From positions 62,001-126,000 of the forward strand of contig JADLEL010000219.1 in NCBI GenBank assembly GCA_020846145.1: a stretch of DNA of 64,000 nucleotides. Reading direction: 5' to 3'. Below are positions 17,211 to 26,146 of the stretch, piece by piece (position 1 is the first letter of the stretch; each line of letters starts with the position of its first letter). The notes under the pieces are model-generated. The model had not been told where the DNA came from. It saw only the letters and a program-made list of their open reading frames with translations, and did no database searches. Source of the DNA: Pirellulales bacterium. Lineage in GTDB: Bacteria > Planctomycetota > Planctomycetia > Pirellulales > Thermoguttaceae. The position numbers were made by a program, and so were the translations under genes.

Positions 17211-17944
17211 ATTTCATAGGCTAGATGATAGGTTTCACAATGACGATCGAAACGGCGCAGTCTATCGGCGGAGTATTGCCCACCGAATTCCAGAACTTTT
17301 TCCACTTGACCGTTTCGATAAATAGCGGCATCGGGAATTTTCGTAAGCCAGCGTTCGCGGGCGGCATAGTCCCGCCGCAAGATGTCCTCGCCAACCCAAC
17401 GTGAAATGTCGCTTGGATTCGTTTCGCAAAACCGCGTGAACATCGCGGCGGTCCCTAAATCATGTTCGACTTGGGTTGCCCGCTGGGCGAAACAAGCCAC
17501 CCCGGCGGTCCGATGCGCGCCTTTTTGAGTTGCCCAACAAACGGTCATTCGATGCGGAGAAACGGATTTCCACCGTTTTTCCAATATCCACGCAAGGGAG
17601 TGACAATTCGGAGCCGGCTGCTTTGGTGAACGAACGAAAATCGGTTGGGCGATCGGGGGAAGTGAAATCGACGCCGTTAGGGATTCGATTTCGCCTGATT
17701 CCGCTAGACGGTGGATCGCTCGGACATACGCCGCTGGCGGCAATTGATGAGCCGAGAGTATCGCTTGGAGTTGCGCTACCGTGACACAGCGCAAGTTCCA
17801 CGTCAGGATTTCCAGAATCAGGTTTTCGATTTGTCGTACAGTTGAGAGCATGATGGATTGATTGGCATGGCGTTTCATCGGAGGATCGTCTGGATGAATT
17901 GGACTGCTTGGCTTTTTAGCTCGAACCACCGTCGTGTAATCCAC
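17204..17944 (-). CDS. Replication-relaxation (Replic_Relax-like) protein, 246 aa
   Basis: The N-terminal winged helix (VRQIENLILEILTW, VTVAQLQAIL, YVRAIHRLAESGEIE) is followed by an alpha/beta domain with VEHDLGTAAMFTRF, KIPDAAIYRN, EKVLEFGGQYSADRL and RRFDRHCETYHLA. That order (HDL, PDA, LEFGG, helix with basic residues) fits PF13814-type proteins of plasmids and integrative elements. Met 17878 (MKRHANQ) is an alternative start. It may be the DNA-processing partner of the coupling protein, since no classical relaxase is visible. Confidence 0.6.
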   Translation of the reverse strand: MDYTTVVRAKKPSSPIHPDDPPMKRHANQSIMLSTVRQIENLILEILTWNLRCVTVAQLQAILSAHQLPPAAYVRAIHRLAESGEIESLTASISLPPIAQPIFVRSPKQPAPNCHSLAWILEKRWKSVSPHRMTVCWATQKGAHRTAGVACFAQRATQVEHDLGTAAMFTRFCETNPSDISRWVGEDILRRDYAARERWLTKIPDAAIYRNGQVEKVLEFGGQYSADRLRRFDRHCETYHLAYEIW

Positions 17945-17989
17945 CTCATCAAGCGTCGGAAAGAAAATCCCATTTTTGCTTGATGCTTA

Positions 17990-18604
17990 TTACTGCCGAC
18001 TGGCTGACGCCGTGGCCGGCACTTGCGCGGCATCCGGTGGAGTATCTTTCCTGCCGCTTCGGCGATTTCGGCGATCCAAGGTCTTTTGCAATGAGGAAAT
18101 TGGTTCTTCAGTGGAAGGCGTTTCGTCTTCAGCGGTTTGGTGGCCGAGCAATGCAAGCCTCCAGTCGGGAAAATCGTCGGCTTGAAGCTGTTCGATGATC
18201 CGAAAGCCTTGGGCGGCGGGCTGGTCGGCATGAAGTTTCCCCACCCGGTTGCGTAACACAGCGGCAAGTTGCGGCTTGCCTTCCTCTTCCAACTGACATG
18301 CGCGGTTTTCCAGTTCGTTCCGCTGTTCCGTTTCCTCCAAAATCACGAAGGTTTCGACTCTTGCGGAAATCATTCCACCCACAAGGGCGACGATTCGTTC
18401 CGCGATGACGTTCACGACGCGGCGAAGGATGTTCATGTTTTTTTCCTGAAGGTTGAAGTTTCGGATGCCAATTCCAAGAAGAATTCCGTTTGTCGCTAAT
18501 ATGTCTTTCTTGGAAATGGATTCCATTTCAATTTGTGTCGCGGCTTGTGATTTGCGAACCGCCTCACTTGATCTCTTGCCATTTTTAGCAGAAAATAACC
18601 CCAT
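17990..18604 (-). CDS. Hypothetical coiled-coil protein, 204 aa
   Basis: After a polar head there is a weakly hydrophobic stretch (NVIAERIVALVGGMISARVE), then a charged coiled coil (EETEQRNELENRACQLEEEGK, about residues 90-111) and a low-complexity basic tail. It is the first gene of the leftward group and is divergent from the pseudokinase gene, separated by 53 bases that must hold both promoters. No family is recognised. Confidence 0.45.
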   Translation of the reverse strand: MGLFSAKNGKRSSEAVRKSQAATQIEMESISKKDILATNGILLGIGIRNFNLQEKNMNILRRVVNVIAERIVALVGGMISARVETFVILEETEQRNELENRACQLEEEGKPQLAAVLRNRVGKLHADQPAAQGFRIIEQLQADDFPDWRLALLGHQTAEDETPSTEEPISSLQKTLDRRNRRSGRKDTPPDAAQVPATASASRQ

Positions 18605-18657
18605 AAAATTCGTTGATAAAAGGTGTTGTGTTCCTAGACCTTTCCCCCCATTAGGAT

Positions 18658-19731
18658 ATGGCTAAACCAGCGGCAAATCGTTCGTATCTCATACGCCTTG
18701 ACCACAAGAAGGTGGAGTATTTTCTTGTCCAGGAGCAAATGACCCCTGGCGACCTACGAAGAAAACACACGATCGCAAAAGCTACTTGGGATAAGATTAT
18801 GAACGACCAAGAAGTTTCGCTGGAAACGGCGGTCACCATACAGAAGGCAATCAATTCCCCGGATTTGTTCTCCATCCTGCACGACAGCAAACTTGCGGAG
18901 TTTTCTGGGATGCTCCCTTTCGGTCCAAGAGGCAAAGTTCTGGTCGATTGGGAATTAGGCGATCCGTTGAGCGGCGAACTGAAAGCCTCGAACGGCATCA
19001 AATACACTCTTTGGAAACTTCAACACTGCACGGAAAAGAACCGGTTTGCACGGGGCAAAAGGTATGACATTTCCGCGTTGCCTACAAGAGAATTCCGAGT
19101 AATTCGAGAGATTCTTACCCGTCACGGAGAAATCTGCAATCGCTTGGAAAAGCATCCTCGTTTTCCAAGACACATCACCACCGTACCGACGACAAACAGC
19201 AAAATATGGTGGATCGTCGATGAATGGATACCGGGCAGAACGTTGAAGGAAATGCTGGATGACAAAGTACTGCCAAGATATCTCATACCTCGTATCATGA
19301 GGGAGATTGCCGAAGGTTTAAAAGCATTGCATGACTCGGAAATAATCCGCCGAGAACTTTCTCCCAAGTTCATTCTGCTGCGTCAACCCAATTATTCAGT
19401 CATTTTGAATGATTTTGAATTGGGCAAACTTTTGGACGGCTCACCTACCGTGAGGACAAAGATGCCGCCCGATAAATACCGCGCGCCGGAAGCCGGCGGG
19501 GCATTGGATGGCGATGACAAGAACATCGACCTTTACAGTTGGGGGCGGATCTTCGTGCATGTCGTTACCGGGCGGGAACCACCGCCGCCCGATGATGAGG
19601 AGCAGGAATTGGCGAAAATCAAGCTGCCCAAGAAGGTCCACGATATGGTGTTGCGCTGCGTTTCATTGCAGGCGGAAAAACGTCCCCATTCGGTCGATGA
19701 AGTCCTGAAAGCCTTACGGGCTTGGAAATGA
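18658..19731 (+). CDS. HTH-pseudokinase fusion, 357 aa
   Basis: Residues 25-70 look like a Cro/CI-type helix-turn-helix (MTPGDLRRKHTIAKATWDKI, then SLETAVTIQKAI). Residues 100-357 are a protein-kinase fold: KYTLWKLQ with the beta3 Lys, an alpha-C Glu, IPGRTLKEML, ALHDSEIIRRELSPKFILL, NDFELGKLL, KYRAPEA and DLYSWGRIFVHVVTG. The catalytic loop normally reads HRDLKPEN; here it is RRELSPKF, so Asp, Lys and Asn are all replaced. DFG reads DFE. I infer a pseudokinase that senses or scaffolds and may control transcription through its HTH. It is followed by the Cas4-like gene on the same strand. Confidence 0.8.
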   Translation: MAKPAANRSYLIRLDHKKVEYFLVQEQMTPGDLRRKHTIAKATWDKIMNDQEVSLETAVTIQKAINSPDLFSILHDSKLAEFSGMLPFGPRGKVLVDWELGDPLSGELKASNGIKYTLWKLQHCTEKNRFARGKRYDISALPTREFRVIREILTRHGEICNRLEKHPRFPRHITTVPTTNSKIWWIVDEWIPGRTLKEMLDDKVLPRYLIPRIMREIAEGLKALHDSEIIRRELSPKFILLRQPNYSVILNDFELGKLLDGSPTVRTKMPPDKYRAPEAGGALDGDDKNIDLYSWGRIFVHVVTGREPPPPDDEEQELAKIKLPKKVHDMVLRCVSLQAEKRPHSVDEVLKALRAWK

Positions 19732-19786
19732 CGGCTTTCGGTCATTCCCGTAATGCCGTCATTTTCTCCCCTCAATCGAAAATACC

Positions 19787-20833
19787 ATGAAACAAAACGA
19801 TCTCTTGCAGGCACGATCCGACGATGCGGAATTGAGCGTTTACGAACTGACGGAATTCGTCTTCTGTCCGCGCGCCGGGCTATGCACTCATGAACAGAAG
19901 GAAGTTCTTCCCGAACCCGAAACGCCGCCCAACGCCTCGTTTTTGCCGATCCACGATGAAAACGAATTGCGATTTACGCTCAAGGCGACGATCGGGCAAC
20001 TCTGCAATATCGTTCTCGGCGGCGGCGCGGCGACGATCGTTTTCGCCGTCATGGCTTGGCTGAGCGGCTGGATTTCCCTCTGGTGCCTGACGCTGTGTTG
20101 TTTTCTACTGACGACTTATGCCGTATGCGACCGGCTCTACTGGATCGCCCTCATCCTGCAAAACCTCAAAATCTGGAAGATGGCGGCTTCGCAAACGATC
20201 GATATCCATTCTCCGAAGATTCAATACGTGCATTGGTGCGAATTAATTCGATCGGAATTCGAACTGACGGAACCCCAAGGGGCATTCCATCATATTCCGT
20301 GGCGTCTGGGCGGCAAGCCGTATCGTTTGCTGGAAAAAGGCGCTTTGCGCATCCCGGTGTTCAGGCCGACGCAACCTTGGAAAGACCTGTATCCCCAACA
20401 TTTCGTAAGAATTGCCGCGTATTGCCGGTTGATCGAAGCCAAAGAGGGATTTCAAAGCCCCTGCGGTGTTATCGTCATGCCCGACAGTTTTCAGGCGATT
20501 ATCGTTCCTTGCTCGGCCAAGTCGCGGGAGGATTTCAAACAAGCCGTGCTTCGTTCGCGGATGGCCATCCGCGATAGCGAAGAGCGCAATGTCTTTCCCC
20601 CGGAACCGGAAAACAAAAGTCTCTGCCGCGATTGTCCCCACGGCAGGCCGCAAGTTTTTCGCAACGGGAAACCGTTCATACGGGGCGATATCACCCTCGC
20701 TCCCCGAGTTTTTGCCGGTCGGGATGGAAAGCGATACCACTGCCTTTGCGGCGATCGGTTTCATTGGGACCCGCCGCACGATCTAGCGGAATCACTCAGG
20801 CCCTTGGAAAGTGAAATGCCGCGTCGGCGCTAG
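19787..20833 (+). CDS. Cas4-like PD-(D/E)XK fold protein with membrane segment, 348 aa
   Basis: The head LSVYELTEFVFCPRAG matches the Cas4 N-terminus with its first iron-sulfur Cys. The tail has the C-terminal cluster LCRDCPHGRPQVF. Between are YRLLEKGALRIPVFRP, where the catalytic E-x-K is expected but not seen, and FVRIAAYCRLIEAKEG, which fits the Cas4 helix. Two hydrophobic helices (about residues 72-112) are inserted near the front, so it should be membrane-bound. No CRISPR array or cas1/cas2 is present. I infer a non-CRISPR Cas4 relative, probably catalytically weak or dead. Confidence 0.65.
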   Translation: MKQNDLLQARSDDAELSVYELTEFVFCPRAGLCTHEQKEVLPEPETPPNASFLPIHDENELRFTLKATIGQLCNIVLGGGAATIVFAVMAWLSGWISLWCLTLCCFLLTTYAVCDRLYWIALILQNLKIWKMAASQTIDIHSPKIQYVHWCELIRSEFELTEPQGAFHHIPWRLGGKPYRLLEKGALRIPVFRPTQPWKDLYPQHFVRIAAYCRLIEAKEGFQSPCGVIVMPDSFQAIIVPCSAKSREDFKQAVLRSRMAIRDSEERNVFPPEPENKSLCRDCPHGRPQVFRNGKPFIRGDITLAPRVFAGRDGKRYHCLCGDRFHWDPPHDLAESLRPLESEMPRRR

Positions 20834-20843
20834 CCCGGACATG

Positions 20844-21833
20844 TCATTTCAGTAGAAAGCGTTCGCAGAATCGAATAACCATCTTCTCCCAAGTCGTGAA
20901 ATGGGCCTTGCGTCGCATTTCGCAATGGATATCGTCCAATGCATCGATCCATGCGGACCTTTTTTGAAAGCGTTCGGCGGGGTCGAGCGAGAGACTCTTC
21001 GCCAACGCCTCGTCGATAAGCGTCCAAATCCGCTTGGGAACGGTAAGTCGGAGTGGACAAGTTTTGCTCGGTGATTCATACAACGGTTCGTATTTCGTTC
21101 GGAATTCGCTTCGCCCTGCCTTTCCGCCCAGTCCGCCGTACGGAAGTTTGCCCGTAAACATCTGATAAGCTACGACGGCTGCGGAAAACTGATCCGATCG
21201 GTAATCGGCCATCGGATGTTCCCTCTGTTGTTCGGGGGCCGCGTAAAACTCCGAAAAGCCGTCGCCAACCGCCTTATGGACGGCATTTTCCATCATCCAA
21301 GCACTACCGTAATCGATCATGACCAAGCGATTCGACGCGCGGGTGAAAATCAGATTCGCCGGGCGAATGTCGCCGTGAACCACTCGGCAATGACGATGAA
21401 GCTGGCTGAGGCCGTGCGCCAAGCCGCGATAGAGTTTGAACATTTCATAGGGACTCGGCCATTGCTTCGGCTGGCGGTTGCTTTGCGTTCTGCGGAGATA
21501 CGATTCCAAATCCTCCCCACGAATCCATGTGGTAACCAGAAATATCTCCTCTCCCCTGGCGTATTGCTCCAAGATCATGGGGAAGTTCGGATTGCTTTGC
21601 GAAAGCCGGCGCAGGACGGCAAGGTGTTGCCTCGTGGTCTGGTCGCGGGGTAGAAGGAGTATTTGCCGAAAGTCGCGAAAACCGCCGCCGCGATATTCGC
21701 GAACCCAATAGCGCTGCCGGTCGGTGCGGGTGATTTTTTCCAAGACGGCGTATTTCCGGCTGCCGATTTGGAGGTAATCCAAAATCGGAATCTCGCGCTT
21801 TCCATAGCGAATCGTTTCGGGATCGGGCATCAT
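20844..21833 (-). CDS. Serine/threonine protein kinase, 329 aa
   Basis: A full kinase fold is visible: IGSRKYAVLEKITR, EEIFLVTTWIRGEDLESYL, GLSQLHRHCRVVHGDIRPAN, LVMIDYGSAWM, FYAAPEQ and DQFSAAVVAYQMFTGKLPYG. The catalytic Asp and Asn (HGDIRPAN) and the metal-binding DYG are kept. The beta3 Lys position appears as Arg in WVREYRGG, which is unusual. Met 21833 is chosen over an upstream Met 14 residues earlier. It converges on the Cas4-like gene (11 bases apart) and diverges from the membrane gene at 22312. It could phosphorylate proteins of this cluster. Confidence 0.85.
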   Translation of the reverse strand: MMPDPETIRYGKREIPILDYLQIGSRKYAVLEKITRTDRQRYWVREYRGGGFRDFRQILLLPRDQTTRQHLAVLRRLSQSNPNFPMILEQYARGEEIFLVTTWIRGEDLESYLRRTQSNRQPKQWPSPYEMFKLYRGLAHGLSQLHRHCRVVHGDIRPANLIFTRASNRLVMIDYGSAWMMENAVHKAVGDGFSEFYAAPEQQREHPMADYRSDQFSAAVVAYQMFTGKLPYGGLGGKAGRSEFRTKYEPLYESPSKTCPLRLTVPKRIWTLIDEALAKSLSLDPAERFQKRSAWIDALDDIHCEMRRKAHFTTWEKMVIRFCERFLLK

Positions 21834-22311
21834 GGATTCCTCGGAACAAACGGCGGAATGTGACCAGTGTATCATAACTGGCCGGCAGCATAACTCCCTA
21901 CGGATGGAGGGTGTGATGCGTGTTTTAGGTCGCCGAACTTTTCCCGATCCTCCGACTTTAGTCAGGCCGCAAAATTTGCCGTCAAATCAACAATCTTGGC
22001 AGTCGGTCGTTGAGACTGGAACGATTCTGAAAAAACCGTGGCGGGGCGTTACGGGAATTTCAAGCCGGATAATAAGTCGTCTCAGTCCTCTTGATACTCG
22101 TGCGTGATTTGTTTGTCCGAATTTCACCGATAAAAATGGACCGGTAAAAGAATACTACCGGTCCATTTTCGGCTTCTGCTCCCTCACCATTCCTGCCATT
22201 GGGGTGGAAATGCCGCCGAATTTTGGTAAAGTGAAAGGAATCCTTAAAAATGGGCTGCCTCCCTCGACCAATTACCCCTCTGACAGACTGGTTTTATATT
22301 CTGGAGATAAG
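21834..22311. promoter_or_regulatory. Divergent intergenic region with GGACCGG hairpin (22133-22169)
   Basis: No gene is seen between the kinase and the membrane-protein gene. A perfect 14-bp hairpin, AAAATGGACCGGTA / TACCGGTCCATTTT with a nine-base loop, lies at 22133-22169 and ends in TTTTC. It could terminate or attenuate transcripts running rightward. Its core GGACCGGT recurs in the hairpin at 27869-27901. Confidence 0.6.
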
Positions 22312-23805
22312 ATGTCTTCACCCAGCCAAACGATGTTCGGAATGGAAACGCAGATGCCTTGGCCTCTGGAAATCGGCGGTCGGGAGTATCCGGCGGATTT
22401 TAGGCGGATCGCAGCCGAGACGCCCAAACCTGCGGATCGTATTTCCGAGAGCTTCGGGAGGGGAATATTTCCGGCGGAAGACTCCACCGTTTCCAGACCT
22501 TCCCAATTCGAGCAATCCGTGGATGCGGTTGTCGAGGAAGTCGAGGCGGTCCTGCTCCGGCATCTTGCCTTCGCGGAGACCACGGGTACTTATCGGGATT
22601 TCCAATCACTGCTCAAAGATTTTTCGACGAGCATCAATTTCCTGCGGGATTGCCGAACGCAATTCCGGGAGGCCATCGAATCGCTTTGGCGGCTGAACAC
22701 CGAATTCCATTGCAAGGACCGATTGAACAAAGCGGCTCGCGATGCCTTTCTCAAACGGCATTACGAAACGCTAGCCCAACTCGTTGAGCCGACCTTCAAG
22801 CCGTTGGACATTTCACTCAGCGCGCAGGTTGAAGATATGCTCTTGGAAATTGCCGAAGTTGCGTTGCGAACTCGGCTCCACGACGCCGCCCATCGAATCG
22901 CCGTGGAAATTTGCGACATTCTGGATGAATTCACGAAACATGCGGTTGTGGGAGTCTGGAAACAAGTCACGCCGACGGCCTGCGACGCCTATTTCTTCCG
23001 CTATGTGATCGTCCAGGAGAATCATGGCCAGCAAGTCGTGCTCAGCGAACCTCAAGTGCTGGCCGTGCATGACCGTGGCATGACCATCGTCAAGGAAATT
23101 GGCCAAATCGAAACGAAGATCTCCTTTGGCACTCATACGAAACAGCTTGCGGTACATCAACTCTATCTCTCGCAAACGGAAACTTTCGCGGTGGGAAAGT
23201 ACACGAAAACCATTCCGCTGAATATCAAACGCTACTTAGACCAATTGCCCGATTGGCTGCGGGACTGTGTGCGGATCATCGGCGGAAGCCGCATGAGCAT
23301 GAGAGTCTCCGTGCGAGACGTGATGAAAGAGGATTTTTCGGATATCCGAGTCAAACCTAAACCTCTCTATGAAGAGACTGTCCACAAAGGTTGTCCGTTG
23401 GTGACGATCGGCCATTACGTTCTTGCCGGCTGGGGCGAAGAAGAGGATCGGCAGGAAGATGCGCGGCAATGGGCGTCCACTTTGGGAATCACGTTGTATC
23501 TCCTCCTCGCGCTGGCCTGCGGATTGATGTCGTTGGGCGGCTGGTTCGTTTACGGTTCGGCGATTGCCGCCGGCTTCGGCATGATCGCCTTCGTCGAAAG
23601 TAAGCGGCTTCGATTCGTTAGTCAAAAACAGCCGGTCCGCTGGGGCCGAATTGCGGTCCAAAGCGGTGGCTGGTTTCTGCTCGCCGCCGGCTTGCTGACG
23701 CTTACGCAAGGTTGCGTCAACGGAAGTTTATTTACGCAACTCACCGGTCTCGGTTGCATTGCCCTGACGGCGCTAGTTCATTTTCTGCGGCACACGTTTT
23801 CTTGA
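22312..23805 (+). CDS. Membrane protein with large cytoplasmic domain, 497 aa
   Basis: The start at ATG 22312 has TGGAGA upstream; 36 in-frame residues before it cover leader DNA. Residues 60-370 are soluble and mostly helical (VVEEVEAVLLRHL, FREAIESLWRLNTEF, DILDEFTKH). Four hydrophobic segments close the protein (about residues 395-497). No family is recognised. It is followed after 33 bases by a single-pass membrane protein on the same strand, so the two are likely partners. The setting beside a kinase and a pseudokinase suggests a signalling or defence effector, which is inference only. Confidence 0.6.
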   Translation: MSSPSQTMFGMETQMPWPLEIGGREYPADFRRIAAETPKPADRISESFGRGIFPAEDSTVSRPSQFEQSVDAVVEEVEAVLLRHLAFAETTGTYRDFQSLLKDFSTSINFLRDCRTQFREAIESLWRLNTEFHCKDRLNKAARDAFLKRHYETLAQLVEPTFKPLDISLSAQVEDMLLEIAEVALRTRLHDAAHRIAVEICDILDEFTKHAVVGVWKQVTPTACDAYFFRYVIVQENHGQQVVLSEPQVLAVHDRGMTIVKEIGQIETKISFGTHTKQLAVHQLYLSQTETFAVGKYTKTIPLNIKRYLDQLPDWLRDCVRIIGGSRMSMRVSVRDVMKEDFSDIRVKPKPLYEETVHKGCPLVTIGHYVLAGWGEEEDRQEDARQWASTLGITLYLLLALACGLMSLGGWFVYGSAIAAGFGMIAFVESKRLRFVSQKQPVRWGRIAVQSGGWFLLAAGLLTLTQGCVNGSLFTQLTGLGCIALTALVHFLRHTFS

Positions 23806-23838
23806 AAACTTGGAAACACACCCTCTATTTCGATCATT

Positions 23839-24723
23839 ATGAATATTCCGGTCAAAACGCCACCGTTTTTTTCCAAACTCCGCGAGAAGCCCAAACGGCT
23901 TTTGATACTCTCCGTCGGCTCGCTGCTGTTTATCGTCCTTTTCGCGGTTGTGATCAATTCGCTAGGAAAAATCGGGAAAAATTCTACGAGCGAGACTGCC
24001 GCCAAAGCTGCCGAGTCGGAAGTCAATTGGGACAAGTCCAGGGGCCGGAAAGATATGACCGAATTGAAGTACACTGCAATGATGGTGTTGGATGATATCG
24101 ATACCTTCAAAGCCGAAGCGGACAAGTATCACACGGATTTTGACAGTCTCCTCAATTCGGCGAAGGGAGATTCGCTGAAACCCGTGGAAGGCGTACTTGT
24201 GTATTTTCAAAACCAATGGAAAGAGGAGCTACCTCGTAAGCTGATGGCTGAAATGTATCGCGAAATGGTGAAGAACTACCTCAACATCGCCAACGAGGTT
24301 CTCCGCAAAGAAGATGGCGGCGTATATGTGCCGCAGGATATTTACGATGAAATCCGGCTGATTTGGGTCAAGACGCTTTACTGTAAGATGCTCTATCGGC
24401 GTCACAACCAACTTTTAGTTGCGCTCCAGCAGAAAATCGGCGAAGGGCCGAAAGTTGAGCCGAAATCGATTAAGGCGGCAATCATCAAAGCCGAGAGTGA
24501 ACATTCTTTGAAGGAGGTGAAAGTCTTGCCCATTCAAGATTTGGAGAGTATTGCTCCATCCTCTTCCTATTTCACCGGCGTTTCGTCGAAACCAGACCCG
24601 GCCTTGGATTATCTCGACAGCTTGTTTCGCAAACAAAACAAGAATCTATTGGATAAGGAACGTGCTAGAGAGGCCAAGGAAACGCTGATGCGCGATGCCT
24701 TGCCGGATCGATCGGCGGAGTGA
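23839..24723 (+). CDS. Single-pass membrane protein, 294 aa
   Basis: One N-terminal transmembrane helix (LLILSVGSLLFIVLFAVVIN, residues 21-40) follows a short basic head, so the remaining ~250 helical residues should lie outside the membrane's cytoplasmic face. Segments such as LMAEMYREMVKNYLNIANEV suggest a helical bundle. It ends nine bases before the convergent ribbon-helix-helix gene. No family is recognised. Confidence 0.55.
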   Translation: MNIPVKTPPFFSKLREKPKRLLILSVGSLLFIVLFAVVINSLGKIGKNSTSETAAKAAESEVNWDKSRGRKDMTELKYTAMMVLDDIDTFKAEADKYHTDFDSLLNSAKGDSLKPVEGVLVYFQNQWKEELPRKLMAEMYREMVKNYLNIANEVLRKEDGGVYVPQDIYDEIRLIWVKTLYCKMLYRRHNQLLVALQQKIGEGPKVEPKSIKAAIIKAESEHSLKEVKVLPIQDLESIAPSSSYFTGVSSKPDPALDYLDSLFRKQNKNLLDKERAREAKETLMRDALPDRSAE

Positions 24724-24731
24724 TTCCGCCG

Positions 24732-25076
24732 TCAGTTGCCTCGGCGTGGAAGAAAATGCCGCAACGCCTTTTCGACAAGCTCGCCGACCTGGCAGCGTGC
24801 CTCCCACGACCAATCGCGATAGGCGGCAATCAAGCCCGCGTCGATCCGCACGGTGAATTTTTCTTTCGTTGTAGTCTCGCCGCCGGTTTTGCCTGCCGGT
24901 CGCCCCAGCCGGCTTCGTCGGGAAAACGCAGGCGGTGCGGGTTTTCGCTTCTGGGGAATCGGCGAACGATCCGCTGGCGGATGGGGCGTTGGAACGGAAA
25001 CGGCGGGTGTCGAGGGGGGAGCGGAAATCAACTCCCCCAAGACGCCGGTTACGCCGCTAAGTGGTTTTGCAGCCAC
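24732..25076 (-). CDS. Ribbon-helix-helix partition partner (ParG/CopG-like)
   Basis: The C-terminal ~55 residues form a ribbon-helix-helix domain: TKEKFTVRIDAGLIAAYRDW, then CQVGELVEKALRHFL. The N-terminal ~55 residues are disordered and Pro/Arg-rich, as in ParG-type proteins where the flexible arm stimulates the ParA ATPase. The start is not certain: GTG 25076, inside the end of parA, is proposed. Sitting just downstream of parA, it is the likely centromere-binding partner. Confidence 0.75.
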   Translation of the reverse strand: MAAKPLSGVTGVLGELISAPPSTPAVSVPTPHPPADRSPIPQKRKPAPPAFSRRSRLGRPAGKTGGETTTKEKFTVRIDAGLIAAYRDWSWEARCQVGELVEKALRHFLPRRGN

Positions 25077-25807
25077 GGCAGTTTCCCCATCAGTTTTTCC
25101 ACGACATAAACGTAATCCGCCAAAGCCTTCGACCGAGTGAGATGATAGACTTTGCCCGAAGTCGTTGCGTAGAGCAAGCGGGCGTCGGCCCGCACTTGCC
25201 CCAACACTGGGTAGAGCCGGGAGACCTCCGCGTGAACCGCCTCGGTGATTGAACGGCGCGGGTGGCAATTGGTGATGACCGCCCCCACGATCGACAAGAG
25301 CGGATTGGTTCGCTGCTTCAAGACGCTCACGGTTTCGTTCAGATGCACCAACGTCCGAAGCTCGAATCCGCCCGGCTGGATGACGACGCAAAGATAATTC
25401 GCCGCCGTCAGGCAATTGATCGAGAGGACGCCCAAGGACGGCGGGCAATCCAGAATCACCGTCGTTGACTCAGGGAGTTTGGTTTGATTCAAGGTGCTTT
25501 GCAGGATGTATTCCCGGCCCGTTTCGGCAATGAATTGCGTTTCCCCCCGCGATAGGTCGATGCTGCTCGGCGAAAGCGTGAGATTCTTGGCGACTTCGAC
25601 CACCGGCAACGGCTCCCGTCGGCTCAAGGCCCGATACAACAGCCCCTCGGGATCGGACTGGCCGAAAGCCATTGTCAGGCTGGCCTGCGGGTCCATATCG
25701 ACCAAATGCGTCGGCACACCCGCTCGCGCCAATAATACGCCGAAAGCCGCCGCCGTCGTGGTTTTCGCCGTGCCTCCCTTCTGATTTCCAATGGCGATGA
25801 TGTTCAT
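25049..25807 (-). CDS. parA: ParA-type partition ATPase
   Basis: The 252-residue protein starts MNIIAIGNQKGGTAKTTT, the deviant Walker A of ParA (residues 6-17). It then has THLVDMDPQASLT and STTVILDCPPSLGVL. It would drive segregation of the element when it exists as a plasmid or excised circle. Met 25807 is used; the 12 upstream residues add nothing conserved. It is divergent from repA, with iterons in between, and overlaps the ribbon-helix-helix gene. Confidence 0.93.
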   Translation of the reverse strand: MNIIAIGNQKGGTAKTTTAAAFGVLLARAGVPTHLVDMDPQASLTMAFGQSDPEGLLYRALSRREPLPVVEVAKNLTLSPSSIDLSRGETQFIAETGREYILQSTLNQTKLPESTTVILDCPPSLGVLSINCLTAANYLCVVIQPGGFELRTLVHLNETVSVLKQRTNPLLSIVGAVITNCHPRRSITEAVHAEVSRLYPVLGQVRADARLLYATTSGKVYHLTRSKALADYVYVVEKLMGKLPWLQNHLAA

Positions 25808-25960
25808 GGCAACTACTCTGCCATATTGCCCGAAAGCTGTCACGTCGAAAATGACTCTCTAACCGCCTTCGGGCATTTTCGTAATGCCGGCTTTCGGGCT
25901 TTATGGTATGCCGTCCAACGTCGATAGCGTTTGCTCGGCGTTCAGGCGATTATGGGGAAG

Positions 25961-26037
25961 CGGGACAGGAAACTAGCGGGAAACGAGACAGGCGATTGGA
26001 GGGAAACGGGGCAGGCCCCCTTGGGATTCGGGACAGA
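25961..26037 (+). repeat. Four iterons of a plasmid-type replication origin
   Basis: Four direct repeats of CGGGACAGG start at 25961, 25984 (CGAGACAGG), 26007 (CGGGGCAGG) and 26029 (CGGGACAGA), so the spacing is 23, 23 and 22 bp, about two helical turns. The first two units also share GGGAAA at their 3' ends. They lie between divergent parA and repA and are followed by AT-richer DNA (26060-26140). This is what a RepA-bound origin looks like; the role is inferred. Confidence 0.75.
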
Positions 26038-26146
26038 TTTTCGGCGCTAAGGCCGTGAAAGAATTGGCTGTTTGGAAAACCAACTTTCTGTTATTAACCA
26101 AGAATCATCCAATAAAACCAGCAGCGGATTTTTGGGATAGAGGGAA

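Noticed and set aside
19787-20833. A CRISPR-Cas locus suggested by the Cas4-like protein
   Set aside because: No cas1, cas2, effector genes or repeat-spacer array were seen anywhere in the window; the Cas4-like site also lacks its catalytic E-x-K.
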